Made by a program: the position numbers and the translations under genes. Shown piece after piece: positions 24,071-32,785 of a stretch of DNA of 64,000 nucleotides. Source of the stretch: Bosea sp. RAC05 (GTDB taxonomy: Bacteria > Pseudomonadota > Alphaproteobacteria > Rhizobiales > Beijerinckiaceae); assembly GCF_001713455.1 (NCBI RefSeq), contig NZ_CP016463.1, positions 248,001 through 312,000 on the forward strand, read 5' to 3'. The first letter of the stretch is position 1, and the number at the start of each line of letters is the position of its first letter. The notes beneath the pieces were generated by a model, which saw nothing but the letters and a program-made list of their open reading frames with translations, ran no database searches and was not told where the DNA came from.

Positions 24071-26158
24071 ATGCAGAAGACAGCCAACCTGATCGTCGCA
24101 GCCCTGGCGGCGATTGCGGTCGTTTCCCCATTCGTGATCTTCATGGCCTTGCCGGTGTTTGACGGCGGGGTATTTCGGCAGGTCGAGACGGTATCGGTCG
24201 GACTGCATGTCCTCGCGAGTGCGACAGCGATGCTTCTGATGCTGCTGACGACGGTTGCGCCGGCCGCAGTCAGTCATTCCATCTCTAAGCCAGCACTATG
24301 GATCGCTGCGATTGCGGCGCTTGGCGCGCTGCTGGCGACCTTCGGCTTCGGCGATGACTGGCGCCGGTCGCTCCACGGCACGATGGAGCATGGGGTTGGC
24401 ATCCTCTGGCATCTGGAGCTGGCGATCCTCGTGCTGGGCTTCCACGTTGCATGGCGCGACAGACCCGAATGGCGTGTCGCGATGGCTTTGGGCGCACCGA
24501 TCTCGGTCGCCATCTGCGCGATCCTGCATCTGACCAAGCCTGTCTGGAGCGAAGGCGTCACCTTCACCGTCTATGACTTCCCGGAATACATCGGCATCAA
24601 TGCGCTCTTCGCCGCCGTGCCGCTTCTGGCCCTTCGCCGCCGTTGGAGCGTTGCGATGGCGATTACGATCGCGCTGGCGGGTACGGTGGTGGCGGCCAAT
24701 CGCTCTGTCGGGCTTGCGCTGGCCATCGCCCTACTCGGGATCGTTCTGGCGAGGCGCTGTCATGACCAGAGGAAGCTATCGCAGGCGGCGGCTTCACTGG
24801 CTGTCGCGGCGACGCTGGCAATAGCCGTCGCGCTTCCACTACTGGCACCAGTGTTCCAGGGCGTTGCGATTTCCTCGGTCAGCGTCGCTCCTGGCATTCC
24901 CTCAACGGCGCCAATCGACCATGTCGCTATTGCGACCAAGCCCTATGGGACGCTCTGGCAGCGTTCGGTGACCGCGCGACTGGTTGCCCATGACGTGCTC
25001 GCCGATCCGGCTCACCTCATCGCAGGCCGCGGCTTCGGCGCTTTCGATACGGTTGCCCAGACGCGAAGCCGTGAGGCGCCGGGTCGCCGCATGCAGACTC
25101 CGTTGCCAACGGCGTCGCTCGCCTACTGGGACGGCGACCAGAAGGCAGCGTTCCACTCTCATAACGCCCTGCTCGAAACTGTGCTGTCCGTTGGCCTTCT
25201 GGGAGGCCTTCTCTGGCTGGGTTTTGTCTATTCCGTCGGCCGAGAAATTCGCGCCTGGAGACCGGAAGCAGCCATCACTTTCCTCTCGGCAATCGTGGTG
25301 GGTGGCTCTCTCTGGTTCTTCGTCAACGCGGCCGCTCCGCTGATTGCGCTCGGCCTCGTGGCCGTTCTCAACCCTGCAGCTCGGCGATCAGGCCCGCTGG
25401 TGCAGCCCAATCTCAATTCAGTGAGCCTTTCCTCGGTGATCATGACGCTGGGCTTCGGCCTGGTTTCGATCTGCTTCGCTGCCGCTGCCGCGTTCGCCTA
25501 TTCTGCAGCAGCGGGCGCACGCTTCGAGCGAGCTTTTGTCCCGCTGCCGGCCGTGCCGGCCGGTGTCTGCAGCGGCTTCAGCGCCGTTTCGATGCCGAGC
25601 CATGAACTGAATGCCCAGCTCTATCGCGTCATGCTTCGTCGGATCGAGGCTAGGCCCGATCAGCTGGCAATCGTCGACCTCGCCATGCTGAGGAACAACA
25701 TCGCCAGTTATTCATGCCTGATGCGCTCCTATGCGGCGCGTGGTGACGTGCTTGGAGCCATGACCTCGCTCGACGCGCGCTGGCGCCTCGCTCAGGTGTT
25801 GGGTTCTGACAACCCAATCCTGTTGAAGACGCTGAGCGAGGATTTTGCCTTCTGGGGCGATGACCTCGACCTGTACCTGAAGCTGGCCCCCGGCCGGACC
25901 GACAAGGTCATCCCTTTCATCACCTGGCTGGACGCTGAGAAGCGGCCCCAGGAGGTTGTCGCGGCCGTCGGCCGGTTTCTGCCGCGCACTATCGAGACTG
26001 ACCCTGTCAGGCACTGGCTACTCGCCAAACAGGCTCAGGCTCTCGGCGACAAGCGCGCCTATCAGACCGCCATCAAACGCGCCCTGGAACTCGGGCTGGC
26101 AAACCTGATGCCCATCGATCTGGCGGTTGTGCGTTCCTTTTTCGAGGCGCGCTCATGA
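24071..26158 (+). CDS. O-antigen ligase/polymerase (Wzy/WaaL-like) membrane protein with C-terminal soluble domain
   Basis: A 695-residue inner-membrane protein with roughly a dozen helices, starting NLIVAALAAIAVVSPFVIFM. The large periplasmic loop contains ADPAHLIAGRGFGAFD and AFHSHNALLETVLSVGLLGG; the (F/R)GxG...HxHN(xx)L pattern is the Wzy_C/WaaL signature. After the last helix, about 160 residues form a soluble, helical-repeat-like tail (VDLAMLRNNIASYSCLMRSYAARGDVLGAMTSLDARWR) reminiscent of the TPR-like tails of some ligases. It polymerises repeats or joins polysaccharide to lipid. ATG at 24071 lies at the first membrane helix. It overlaps the next glycosyltransferase gene by 4 bp. Confidence 0.8.
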   Translation: MQKTANLIVAALAAIAVVSPFVIFMALPVFDGGVFRQVETVSVGLHVLASATAMLLMLLTTVAPAAVSHSISKPALWIAAIAALGALLATFGFGDDWRRSLHGTMEHGVGILWHLELAILVLGFHVAWRDRPEWRVAMALGAPISVAICAILHLTKPVWSEGVTFTVYDFPEYIGINALFAAVPLLALRRRWSVAMAITIALAGTVVAANRSVGLALAIALLGIVLARRCHDQRKLSQAAASLAVAATLAIAVALPLLAPVFQGVAISSVSVAPGIPSTAPIDHVAIATKPYGTLWQRSVTARLVAHDVLADPAHLIAGRGFGAFDTVAQTRSREAPGRRMQTPLPTASLAYWDGDQKAAFHSHNALLETVLSVGLLGGLLWLGFVYSVGREIRAWRPEAAITFLSAIVVGGSLWFFVNAAAPLIALGLVAVLNPAARRSGPLVQPNLNSVSLSSVIMTLGFGLVSICFAAAAAFAYSAAAGARFERAFVPLPAVPAGVCSGFSAVSMPSHELNAQLYRVMLRRIEARPDQLAIVDLAMLRNNIASYSCLMRSYAARGDVLGAMTSLDARWRLAQVLGSDNPILLKTLSEDFAFWGDDLDLYLKLAPGRTDKVIPFITWLDAEKRPQEVVAAVGRFLPRTIETDPVRHWLLAKQAQALGDKRAYQTAIKRALELGLANLMPIDLAVVRSFFEARS

Positions 26159-27423
26159 AACCGACCCTCGTCTATGTGGCGTCGCGCTGGCCATGGCCCA
26201 TCGCCTCGGGCCGCCAGCGTATGATTGCCCAGACCTTGGAAGTCGCGGCCAGGACGCATGAAATCGTGCTGATCGCGGTCTCGAACGACGCGCATCCTGG
26301 CTCTGCCATTCCCGGCTATGTCGCCAAGACGGTTCACCTGCGCCGCCCGGGCGTCATCAGCTCGGCGATCTCGGTGATCTTCGAGCCTCACGCTCCGCTT
26401 CAGAGCCATCTGTTTGCGGCCGGCGAGACGTCGAAGGCGATCCTGCGTGAGATCGCCGATACGAAGCCGTCCGTCGTGATGCTCGACATGATCCGATTGG
26501 CAGGTCTGGTCGAGGATATTCGGCTGGTGTCGGCAAATAGCCGCGTGATCGTCGACATGGACGATCGACTGTCCGACCGCTATCGGCAGATGCGCCGCGG
26601 CGGAGAGAGAAACCTGCTGGGTTCATATGCTGCAAAGACGCCCTCTTTGCTGAAGCGAATTGCGGGCATTGCTCCGGGGCTTCTCCTCGGCCTCGAGGCC
26701 AGGCTGACAGCGAATGCCGAGGCTAGAGCCGCCCGTCAGGCTGATGCGGTCGTGCTGGTATCACCGCGAGAAGCGAGGAACTACCACACCGACTTCGCAC
26801 GCACTGGCCTGGAAGTCGTGGCAATCCCTCCGTCCGTCGAGAAAGCCGTCGTTGCGCGGCGGGACTTCAGCCATGGCATCCGGTTCGTTTTTCTCGGGAA
26901 CGCCAATTATGCGCCAAACGCTCAGGCGCTGCGCTATCTCGATGCAATGGCCGGGCGCCTGAAGGGAGACGCAGCATCACGCACCTCCTTCAGCTTTCAG
27001 GCTGCGGGCCCGGGCACCGAGAGTTTTCCGCTGGAACACGTCGAAGGGCTTGGCTTCGTCGCTGATCTCGACAGCTTCCTCGGGCCCGATGCCGTGATGG
27101 TTGCCCCGATCGTCACCGGCACGGGGATCAAGACGAAACTCCTCGATGCGATGGCGCGCGGTGTCCCCATCATCACCACCCTCAAGGGCGTGGAGGGGCT
27201 CGACCTGCAAGAGGGTATCGACGCCGTGGTGTGCGCCTCTCCCGATATGATCGAGAAGACAATCGGGAATCTGGTCGCAGAGGGTGGAAGGAAGGACGTC
27301 CTCAGCTGGCTGGGCATGGCGAGTGCAGCCGTGGCCCGGAAGGACCATGACCCCGAGACCATTGCTGCGACGATCACGGGACTGCTGAACAGAGAGCGCG
27401 ACCTGCTGCGCGTTGCTGCCTGA
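26155..27423 (+). CDS. Glycosyltransferase, GT-B fold (group 1)
   Basis: A 422-residue glycosyltransferase. The N-terminal lobe begins MKPTLVYVASRWPWPIASGR (substrate loop), has MLDMIRLAGLVEDI; the C-terminal lobe contains IRFVFLGNANYAPNAQALRYL, LGFVADLDSFLGPDAVMVAP and the donor-binding GTGIKTKLLDAMARGVPIITT (split: TGIKTKLLDAMA). These match the GT4/TuaH-like group. Start overlaps the Wzy-like stop; stop overlaps the sugar transferase ATG (TGATG), so the three genes are a coupled operon. Donor sugar unknown. Confidence 0.85.
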   Translation: MKPTLVYVASRWPWPIASGRQRMIAQTLEVAARTHEIVLIAVSNDAHPGSAIPGYVAKTVHLRRPGVISSAISVIFEPHAPLQSHLFAAGETSKAILREIADTKPSVVMLDMIRLAGLVEDIRLVSANSRVIVDMDDRLSDRYRQMRRGGERNLLGSYAAKTPSLLKRIAGIAPGLLLGLEARLTANAEARAARQADAVVLVSPREARNYHTDFARTGLEVVAIPPSVEKAVVARRDFSHGIRFVFLGNANYAPNAQALRYLDAMAGRLKGDAASRTSFSFQAAGPGTESFPLEHVEGLGFVADLDSFLGPDAVMVAPIVTGTGIKTKLLDAMARGVPIITTLKGVEGLDLQEGIDAVVCASPDMIEKTIGNLVAEGGRKDVLSWLGMASAAVARKDHDPETIAATITGLLNRERDLLRVAA

Positions 27424-28874
27424 TGACCTCGCCCGACGCTGCGGACCATCGCTTTCGGCAGGTTGGCAAGCCGGTGACGATGCCGCTGCGATCGCGCGGC
27501 GTCCTCAGCCGGCTGGTTCACGCCGGCGCCCTTGTTTCGTCCGACATCGTTGCCGCGTTCGTGGCATCAGGGCTGGCGTTCAAGCTGGCGCATATGATCA
27601 GCGAGTTGCTGCGCGACCATCAATTCGTGAGCCTGTCAAAAGCAGTGCAGGACAGGGCACCATTCGCATTCCCGGTCCTGCTGGTCTGCGCATTGTGGAT
27701 GCACTCGCGGGGGCATTACAGCGAACGCATCCCGTTCTGGAGCGAAGTTCGTGACGTCATCTCGGCAGCCGCGCTCTGCCTGGTTGCCGAGGGATTCATC
27801 GAATACGCGGCAAAGGAGCATGTCAGCCGCCTGTGGGTGGCCATATCCTGGGCTCTCTACATCCCGATCTGCGTCCTGGTGCGCTCGTGGATCAAATGGG
27901 CGCTGACACGCCTGGCGATCCGTCGAATGGACGTTTTTCTGTTCGGTGACCCTGAGGGACCCGTCCGGACCGCGATCGAGGCAGAGACGCTGCTGGGGTT
28001 CAAGGTGGTCGGAGCCAGCATCGACGCTCATGCTGGCGATGCGGCGCACCTCGTGCGCCGATCCGGGGCCAGGATGGCGGTGATTGCCATGGGAGGCGAT
28101 AGCGACATCCAGGCCACCAGCATTGCCCACCACCTGTCGCATGAGGGCGTCCCGTTCGCATTGTGCCCGCCTTTGGGTGGGCTGGGCCTCGCCTCGATGC
28201 GGCCGCTCGTGCTGTTTGGCCATGATGCCGTTCTCCTGGTCGAGCGCCGCGGCCTCGACAATCCGGTCGCTCGGGTCATCAAGCGATTGGTCGACGTCAT
28301 GTGCTCGATGCTCGGCCTCATCGTTCTTGGACCTGTCGCTGTAACGTTTGCCATGCTGGTCGCGTTGGACGGCGGCAATCCGTTCTACGCCCAGACGCGC
28401 GTTGGGCGCCGCGGCCGCATGATCCGCGTCTGGAAGATCCGCTCCATGGTTTTGGACGCAGACCAGCGTTTGGCCTCGCTATTGGCGTCCGACCCGCAGG
28501 CAAGAGACGAATGGGCCCGAGACCGCAAGCTGAAGCAAGATCCTCGCACGACCAGGATCGGCCGCTTCATGCGCACCAGTGCCATCGACGAAATTCCCCA
28601 GCTCTGGAATGTCCTGGCAGGCGAGATGTCTCTTGTCGGTCCGCGGCCCGTCGTTGCGGCGGAGCTTGAGCGCTACGGAGATGCAGCCAGGATCTATCTC
28701 GGCGTAAACCCGGGGCTGACCGGTCTGTGGCAGGTCTCGGGCCGCAACGACACAACCTATGACCGCCGCATCGAGCTCGATGCCTGGTACGTCAGAAACT
28801 GGTCTCTTTGGATCGATGCTGTCGTGCTGATGAAGACATTGCCGGCGCTCATGGTGCGGCGCGGCGCCTATTGA
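27423..28874 (+). CDS. Polyprenyl-phosphate sugar-phosphate transferase (WcaJ/ExoY type)
   Basis: Initiates the repeat unit by putting sugar-1-phosphate on undecaprenyl phosphate. The 483-residue protein has about four N-terminal helices (VSSDIVAAFVASGLAFKL; DVISAAALCLVAEGFIEY), a CoA-binding-like middle (VFLFGDPEGPVRTAIEAE), a re-entrant helix VKRLVDVMCSMLGLIVLGPVA-like segment, and the catalytic domain with YAQTRVGRRGRMIRVWKIRSM, RTSAIDEIPQLWNVLAGEM, LVGPRP, NPGLTGLWQVSGRN and YDRRIELDAWYVRNWSLW. All family motifs are intact. ATG at 27423 overlaps the previous stop. Last gene of the plus-strand polysaccharide operon. Confidence 0.9.
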   Translation: MTSPDAADHRFRQVGKPVTMPLRSRGVLSRLVHAGALVSSDIVAAFVASGLAFKLAHMISELLRDHQFVSLSKAVQDRAPFAFPVLLVCALWMHSRGHYSERIPFWSEVRDVISAAALCLVAEGFIEYAAKEHVSRLWVAISWALYIPICVLVRSWIKWALTRLAIRRMDVFLFGDPEGPVRTAIEAETLLGFKVVGASIDAHAGDAAHLVRRSGARMAVIAMGGDSDIQATSIAHHLSHEGVPFALCPPLGGLGLASMRPLVLFGHDAVLLVERRGLDNPVARVIKRLVDVMCSMLGLIVLGPVAVTFAMLVALDGGNPFYAQTRVGRRGRMIRVWKIRSMVLDADQRLASLLASDPQARDEWARDRKLKQDPRTTRIGRFMRTSAIDEIPQLWNVLAGEMSLVGPRPVVAAELERYGDAARIYLGVNPGLTGLWQVSGRNDTTYDRRIELDAWYVRNWSLWIDAVVLMKTLPALMVRRGAY

Positions 28875-28982
28875 GGCATCCGCCAACCACGCGAATCGTG
28901 GATAGCGTACAAGGATTGAGTATTTTTGATCCGCATGTTCAAGCATGATGGAACGATACGATTCATTGCATCAGGACACGCC

Positions 28983-29303
28983 ATGCGTATTCAGACCATC
29001 GCGCTTTTCATCGTCGCTACCTCTGTCCTTGGGGGGTGTGCGCGCGATACGCTGCAGCACGGACCTTTCCTGATCGGAGCTGCGCGACCCGACATTCGGG
29101 ATGGCGTCTGCTGCCCGTCCCAGGAAATCCGGTCGCAGGACGCCCGCAGCTACTGGACACCCTGCGAGAAGGCCGTGCTCGGCTGCGGGATCAACACTGC
29201 AATCCCGGCTCACGAAGTCATTGTCGAGGAGCGCATCGATCTGAAGCGCATGGACCGCTCGACCGACTTCCGCCGCCGGCCGCGCTCGGCCTGGGACGGC
29301 TGA
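28983..29303 (+). CDS. Small lipoprotein
   Basis: A 106-residue protein with a lipoprotein signal peptide: MRIQTIALFIVATSVLGGC, where VLGGC is the lipobox and Cys19 would be acylated. The mature part is basic and has two further cysteine pairs (DGVCCPSQE and TPCEKAVLGCG). No family is recognised. ATG at 28983 is chosen because it begins the signal peptide. A GANTC octamer (28959-28966) lies just upstream. It converges with the macro-domain gene with a 3-bp gap. It may belong to the polysaccharide export machinery, which is inferred from position only. Confidence 0.7.
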   Translation: MRIQTIALFIVATSVLGGCARDTLQHGPFLIGAARPDIRDGVCCPSQEIRSQDARSYWTPCEKAVLGCGINTAIPAHEVIVEERIDLKRMDRSTDFRRRPRSAWDG

Positions 29304-29306
29304 GCC

Positions 29307-29777
29307 TCAGAGTTCGTAGACCACGACCTGGATCGAGGCGATTTCCTGTTCGATGATCGCCTCGATCTCCTTCCAGTCGCCGCCGCCCAGATCCGAGCCG
29401 ATCTTCGGGATTGCCAGCCGCGGCTGATCGAAGAAGAACCCTTCCTGACGGGCGAGGTGTCTGGCCGCGCCGCGCTCGATCATCGCGAACGCTGCTCGCA
29501 CGGCGTCATAGCTGACCCAGCGCTGTCTCGGTTCACCCTTCCTCTGGATCTTCTCCTGTGTGATCAGGTGCAAGACGATGCGGTCGGGACCGATCCAGGG
29601 GATGACCTGACCAAGCGTGTATCCGGGTTGGTCGAGGTAGATCTGGGCAGCCTCGGGATAGGTGTCCGCCAGAGCTTTTGCGAAGCCCTTGCCCATTTTC
29701 CCGAGCGCGTTGCAGCCATGGGCGATCGCGCGCTCCGGGCCCTTGAACAGATCCCCACGACGGTACTCAAGCTTCAT
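29307..29777 (-). CDS. Macro-domain (ADP-ribose-binding) protein
   Basis: A 156-residue single macro domain: GDLFKGPERAIAHGCNALGKMGKGFAKAL (key: AHGCNALG and MGKGFA, the ADP-ribose-binding strand and loop) and IPKIGSDLGGGDWKEIEAIIE toward the C-terminus, the second phosphate-binding loop. Members hydrolyse ADP-ribose-1''-phosphate or remove ADP-ribose from targets. It lies 12 bp downstream of recJ on the same strand and is probably cotranscribed, hinting at a role in DNA or nucleotide metabolism. No DarT-like ADP-ribosyltransferase is adjacent, so a DarTG toxin-antitoxin role is not supported here. Confidence 0.85.
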   Translation of the reverse strand: MKLEYRRGDLFKGPERAIAHGCNALGKMGKGFAKALADTYPEAAQIYLDQPGYTLGQVIPWIGPDRIVLHLITQEKIQRKGEPRQRWVSYDAVRAAFAMIERGAARHLARQEGFFFDQPRLAIPKIGSDLGGGDWKEIEAIIEQEIASIQVVVYEL

Positions 29778-29789
29778 CAGGGATCCCCG

Positions 29790-31553
29790 TCAGGCCGCGT
29801 AGGCCTGGGCGTGAGCATCGACCCCGAAGAAGACGTCCTCGGGCTTCAGGACGACGCTGGTGACGCCGCCATAGGTTGAGACCTCGGCAACTCCGACCAC
29901 ATCCACCTGCTTGCCTTCGGAGCGCGACAGCTGGTCGCCGAGAGGCGTTCCGATCGCGTTGAAGAGCAGGATGACGGTATCGCCTTCGGATCCTGACAGC
30001 CAAGCCTTCACGTGAAGTGACTTCAGAATCTGCACCTTGCGAACGAAGCCCCCGATTACGCCGATACGCGGCTTTGGGTTGCCCTGGCCGAACGGCGCCA
30101 GCTTGTCGAACGCTTCGACGAGGTCTGGCTGGAGCGCCCCGCATTCCATGAGGAAATCGACGGCGACAGCCGGCGGCTCGAAGCCCGTAATGGACGCGTT
30201 CATGAACGCCCTGAGCGCGTCGAGCTTGGGCGCATCGAGGGTGAGGCCAGCTGCAGCTGCGTGACCGCCTCCCTTGACCAGAAGACCTGCTTGATAGGCC
30301 GCGATCACGTTCTCACCGATATTGTAGCCATCGACCGACCGGCAGGAGCCCTTGCCTGAATTGCCGATGATGATCGCCGGCTTGTCGAAGGCCTCACGCA
30401 CCTTTGCCGCGACCAGGCCGACGACACCCGGATGCCAGTTCTCATCGTGAAGGACGATGACGCCGGTGCCGGTATCCTGCCCGGTTTCGACGACAGCGTC
30501 CTTCGCCGACTGGACAGCCAGCTTTTGCATCTTCTGTCGCTCCTGGTTCATTTCGTGGAGCTGAAGCGCGAGGAACTCGGCGCGCTTGGGATCCTCGGTC
30601 ACGAGGAGCTCCGCGCCCAGGCTCATATCGTCGATCCTCCCCGCGGCATTGATGCAGGGACCGAAGACGAAGCCGCAGGAGACAGGGGTGAAGTTCTGCT
30701 CGCCAGTCGCGTCGACCAGGGCGCGAATGCCGGCGATGTCGCCCATGCGGGGAAGGCCCAAGGCGACATAAGCCCGGTTGAGGCCGACGAGTGGCACGAC
30801 GTCAGCGACTGTTCCCAGGGCGACGAGGCCCAGCAGGCCACGAATGTCGGGAGGCGTCATGGCCTTGCGCTCGAAGAAGCCTGTCACTCGCAGCTCGCGC
30901 ATGACGGCGACAGCAAACAGGAAGGCCAGGCCGGCCGTGCAGAGATAGTCGAGCGAGCGATCTTCGTCAGGACGCTTGGGATTGACCAAGACGGCATCGG
31001 GCAGCGTCTCACCCGCCTCGTGGTGATCGATGATCAGAACGTCGAGTTCGAGCGACCGGGCGCGCGCGACCGGCTCGATCGCAGCCGTGCCGGAATCGAG
31101 AATGACCAGAAGACTGGCGCCGACCGCGGCGATCTCGTCCACGAGCCTCGTATTGGGGCCGTATCCGTCTCGAATGCGATGCGGGATCCGCCAGACGACC
31201 TTCTCATGCCCGAGCATCCGCAGGAAACGAATGACGATAGCCGACGAGGTCGCGCCATCGACGTCATAGTCCCCGATCAGTCCGATGCTTTCCCCGGCCT
31301 CGACGGCTTTGGCGAAGCGAGCCGCGGCGACCTGCATATCCGCAAGCCGGCTGGGGTCCGGCATCGACGCCTTGAAGTTGGGGTTGAAAAACGACTCCAG
31401 ATCGCCGGCCCCGCGTGCTGCGGCAACGGCCGCCACGCGAGGATCGATTTCGCCGGGAACGCTATGGGGAGGCGCGGCGCGCAGCGAGTACGTCCGGTTC
31501 TTGGCCGATCGCGGGGCGCAGAACTTCGGAGGCGAATTGGCGATTTCTGTCAT
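29790..31553 (-). CDS. recJ: RecJ single-stranded DNA exonuclease
   Basis: 5'-to-3' ssDNA exonuclease of recombination and mismatch repair. The 587-residue protein has the DHH-family motifs in order: IGDYDVDGATSSAI (motif I), ILDSGT (II), LIIDHHEAGETLP (III, DHH), then INAAGRIDDMSLGAELL and the DHHA1 motif KGGGHAAAAGLT, plus an OB-like C-terminus. Motif IV GLVALGTVADVVPL is present. All metal ligands appear intact. ATG at 31553 is chosen; a frame extension to 31604 has no family features. Divergent from trxB over 150 bp that hold three GANTC sites. A second RecJ on a mobile element is unusual; length is typical. Confidence 0.92.
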   Translation of the reverse strand: MTEIANSPPKFCAPRSAKNRTYSLRAAPPHSVPGEIDPRVAAVAAARGAGDLESFFNPNFKASMPDPSRLADMQVAAARFAKAVEAGESIGLIGDYDVDGATSSAIVIRFLRMLGHEKVVWRIPHRIRDGYGPNTRLVDEIAAVGASLLVILDSGTAAIEPVARARSLELDVLIIDHHEAGETLPDAVLVNPKRPDEDRSLDYLCTAGLAFLFAVAVMRELRVTGFFERKAMTPPDIRGLLGLVALGTVADVVPLVGLNRAYVALGLPRMGDIAGIRALVDATGEQNFTPVSCGFVFGPCINAAGRIDDMSLGAELLVTEDPKRAEFLALQLHEMNQERQKMQKLAVQSAKDAVVETGQDTGTGVIVLHDENWHPGVVGLVAAKVREAFDKPAIIIGNSGKGSCRSVDGYNIGENVIAAYQAGLLVKGGGHAAAAGLTLDAPKLDALRAFMNASITGFEPPAVAVDFLMECGALQPDLVEAFDKLAPFGQGNPKPRIGVIGGFVRKVQILKSLHVKAWLSGSEGDTVILLFNAIGTPLGDQLSRSEGKQVDVVGVAEVSTYGGVTSVVLKPEDVFFGVDAHAQAYAA

Positions 31554-31706
31554 GGTCCGAATGTGAATGAATCGGCGGCAAGTGTCGACGTCGGCAATTC
31601 GCAATCCACGTCAATCCGAAGGAATGAAAAGCGAATCGTTTGACGCTCGCCAGGCAGTCGCTTCAGATCGCGATCAGTTCACGATTCGAGCGGCAAGGCG
31701 ACGGAC

Positions 31707-32702
31707 ATGACGGTTCACACAACAAAGGTTCTGATCATCGGATCGGGCCCTGCCGGTTACTCGGCTGCAATCTATGCGGCCAGGGCCAATCTCGCGCCCA
31801 TTCTGGTGACCGGGCTCCAGCCTGGTGGTCAGCTGACCATCACGTCGGAGGTGGAGAACTATCCGGGGTTCGCTCATGCGGTCCAGGGTCCCGATCTGAT
31901 GGAGCAGATGCGCCAACAGGCGCAGAACGTGGGCAGCACCCTGGTCAGCGACATCATCGTCTCTGTTGACCTGTCGTGCCGCCCGGTGCGCGCTGTTGGG
32001 GATTCGGGCGACGAATATCTCGCCGACACGGTGATCATCGCCACCGGTGCCCAGGCGCGGTGGCTTGGCCTGCCTTCAGAGCTGGAGTTCTCCGGATCCG
32101 GCGTCAGCAGCTGTGCCGTCTGCGACGGCTTCTTCTATCGCGGCAAGGAGGTCGTGGTCGTCGGCGGCGGAAACACGGCTGTCGAGGAGGCGCTCTACCT
32201 GTCCAATCTGGCCTCGAAGGTGACCCTCGTGCATCGCCGCAACTTCGTGCGCGCCGAGGCTGTGTTGCGCGATCGCCTTCTCGCAAACCCGAAGATCACC
32301 GTGATCTGGGACCACGTCGTCGAGGAGGTCCTCGGCGATCGGGAGCCGGTCAAGTCGGTCACCGGGGTGCGCCTGCGCCATGTCGCCACCGGTGAGATGC
32401 AGGAGATCTCCACACACGGCGTCTTCGTTGCGATCGGCCATGACCCGGCGACGGCCCTGTTTCGCGGTCAGCTCGACATGGACGAGACCGGCTACATCGC
32501 GATCAAGCCCTGGTCGACGCAGACCTCAAGCGAGGTCGCATGGTGCGCGGGTGACGCGGCCCAGACCCCTCAGCGACAAGCCGTCGTTGCCGCGGCCATG
32601 GGGTGCATGGCCGCGCTCGAAGTGGAGCGATTTCTCATGGAGCGCCCCATTTCGTCGGGCGCGGAGGCGGGCGCTGACATCGATCAGGCAGTCGCAGCCT
32701 GA
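31707..32702 (+). CDS. trxB: Thioredoxin reductase
   Basis: FAD/NADPH enzyme that reduces thioredoxin. The 331-residue protein shows the FAD motif GSGPAGYSAAIYAARA (about 12-27), the redox-active CAVC in SGVSSCAVCDGFFY (about 132-145), the NADPH motif VVGGGNTAVEEALYL (about 155-169), HRRNFVRAE, and the C-terminal FAD motif CAGDAAQTPQRQAVVAAAMG. The active site is CAVC where most bacterial enzymes have CATC, a known variant. Length is normal. It may be an extra copy. No thioredoxin gene is adjacent, although a thioredoxin-fold TrbB-like gene lies at 61.3 kb. Confidence 0.93.
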   Translation: MTVHTTKVLIIGSGPAGYSAAIYAARANLAPILVTGLQPGGQLTITSEVENYPGFAHAVQGPDLMEQMRQQAQNVGSTLVSDIIVSVDLSCRPVRAVGDSGDEYLADTVIIATGAQARWLGLPSELEFSGSGVSSCAVCDGFFYRGKEVVVVGGGNTAVEEALYLSNLASKVTLVHRRNFVRAEAVLRDRLLANPKITVIWDHVVEEVLGDREPVKSVTGVRLRHVATGEMQEISTHGVFVAIGHDPATALFRGQLDMDETGYIAIKPWSTQTSSEVAWCAGDAAQTPQRQAVVAAAMGCMAALEVERFLMERPISSGAEAGADIDQAVAA

Positions 32703-32736
32703 AGACGGGAAGCGCCGCTCCTTAGCTCGACATTAA

Positions 32737-32766
32737 GGATAGGCAATCCAATCCGTGGATAGGCAA
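32737..32766 (+). repeat. Direct repeat GGATAGGCAA, two copies 20 bp apart
   Basis: GGATAGGCAA occurs at 32737-32746 and 32757-32766, an exact 20-bp period, immediately before the DUF2491 gene and after trxB. Two turns of the helix apart, they could bind one regulator twice. A similar decamer (GATAGGCAAG) lies at 56420 upstream of the two-component genes. Confidence 0.5.
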
Positions 32767-32785
32767 GAAATGATTTGCCCATCAT

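Noticed and set aside
29307..29777. DarG antitoxin of a DarTG system
   Set aside because: No DarT-like gene is adjacent; the neighbour is recJ.
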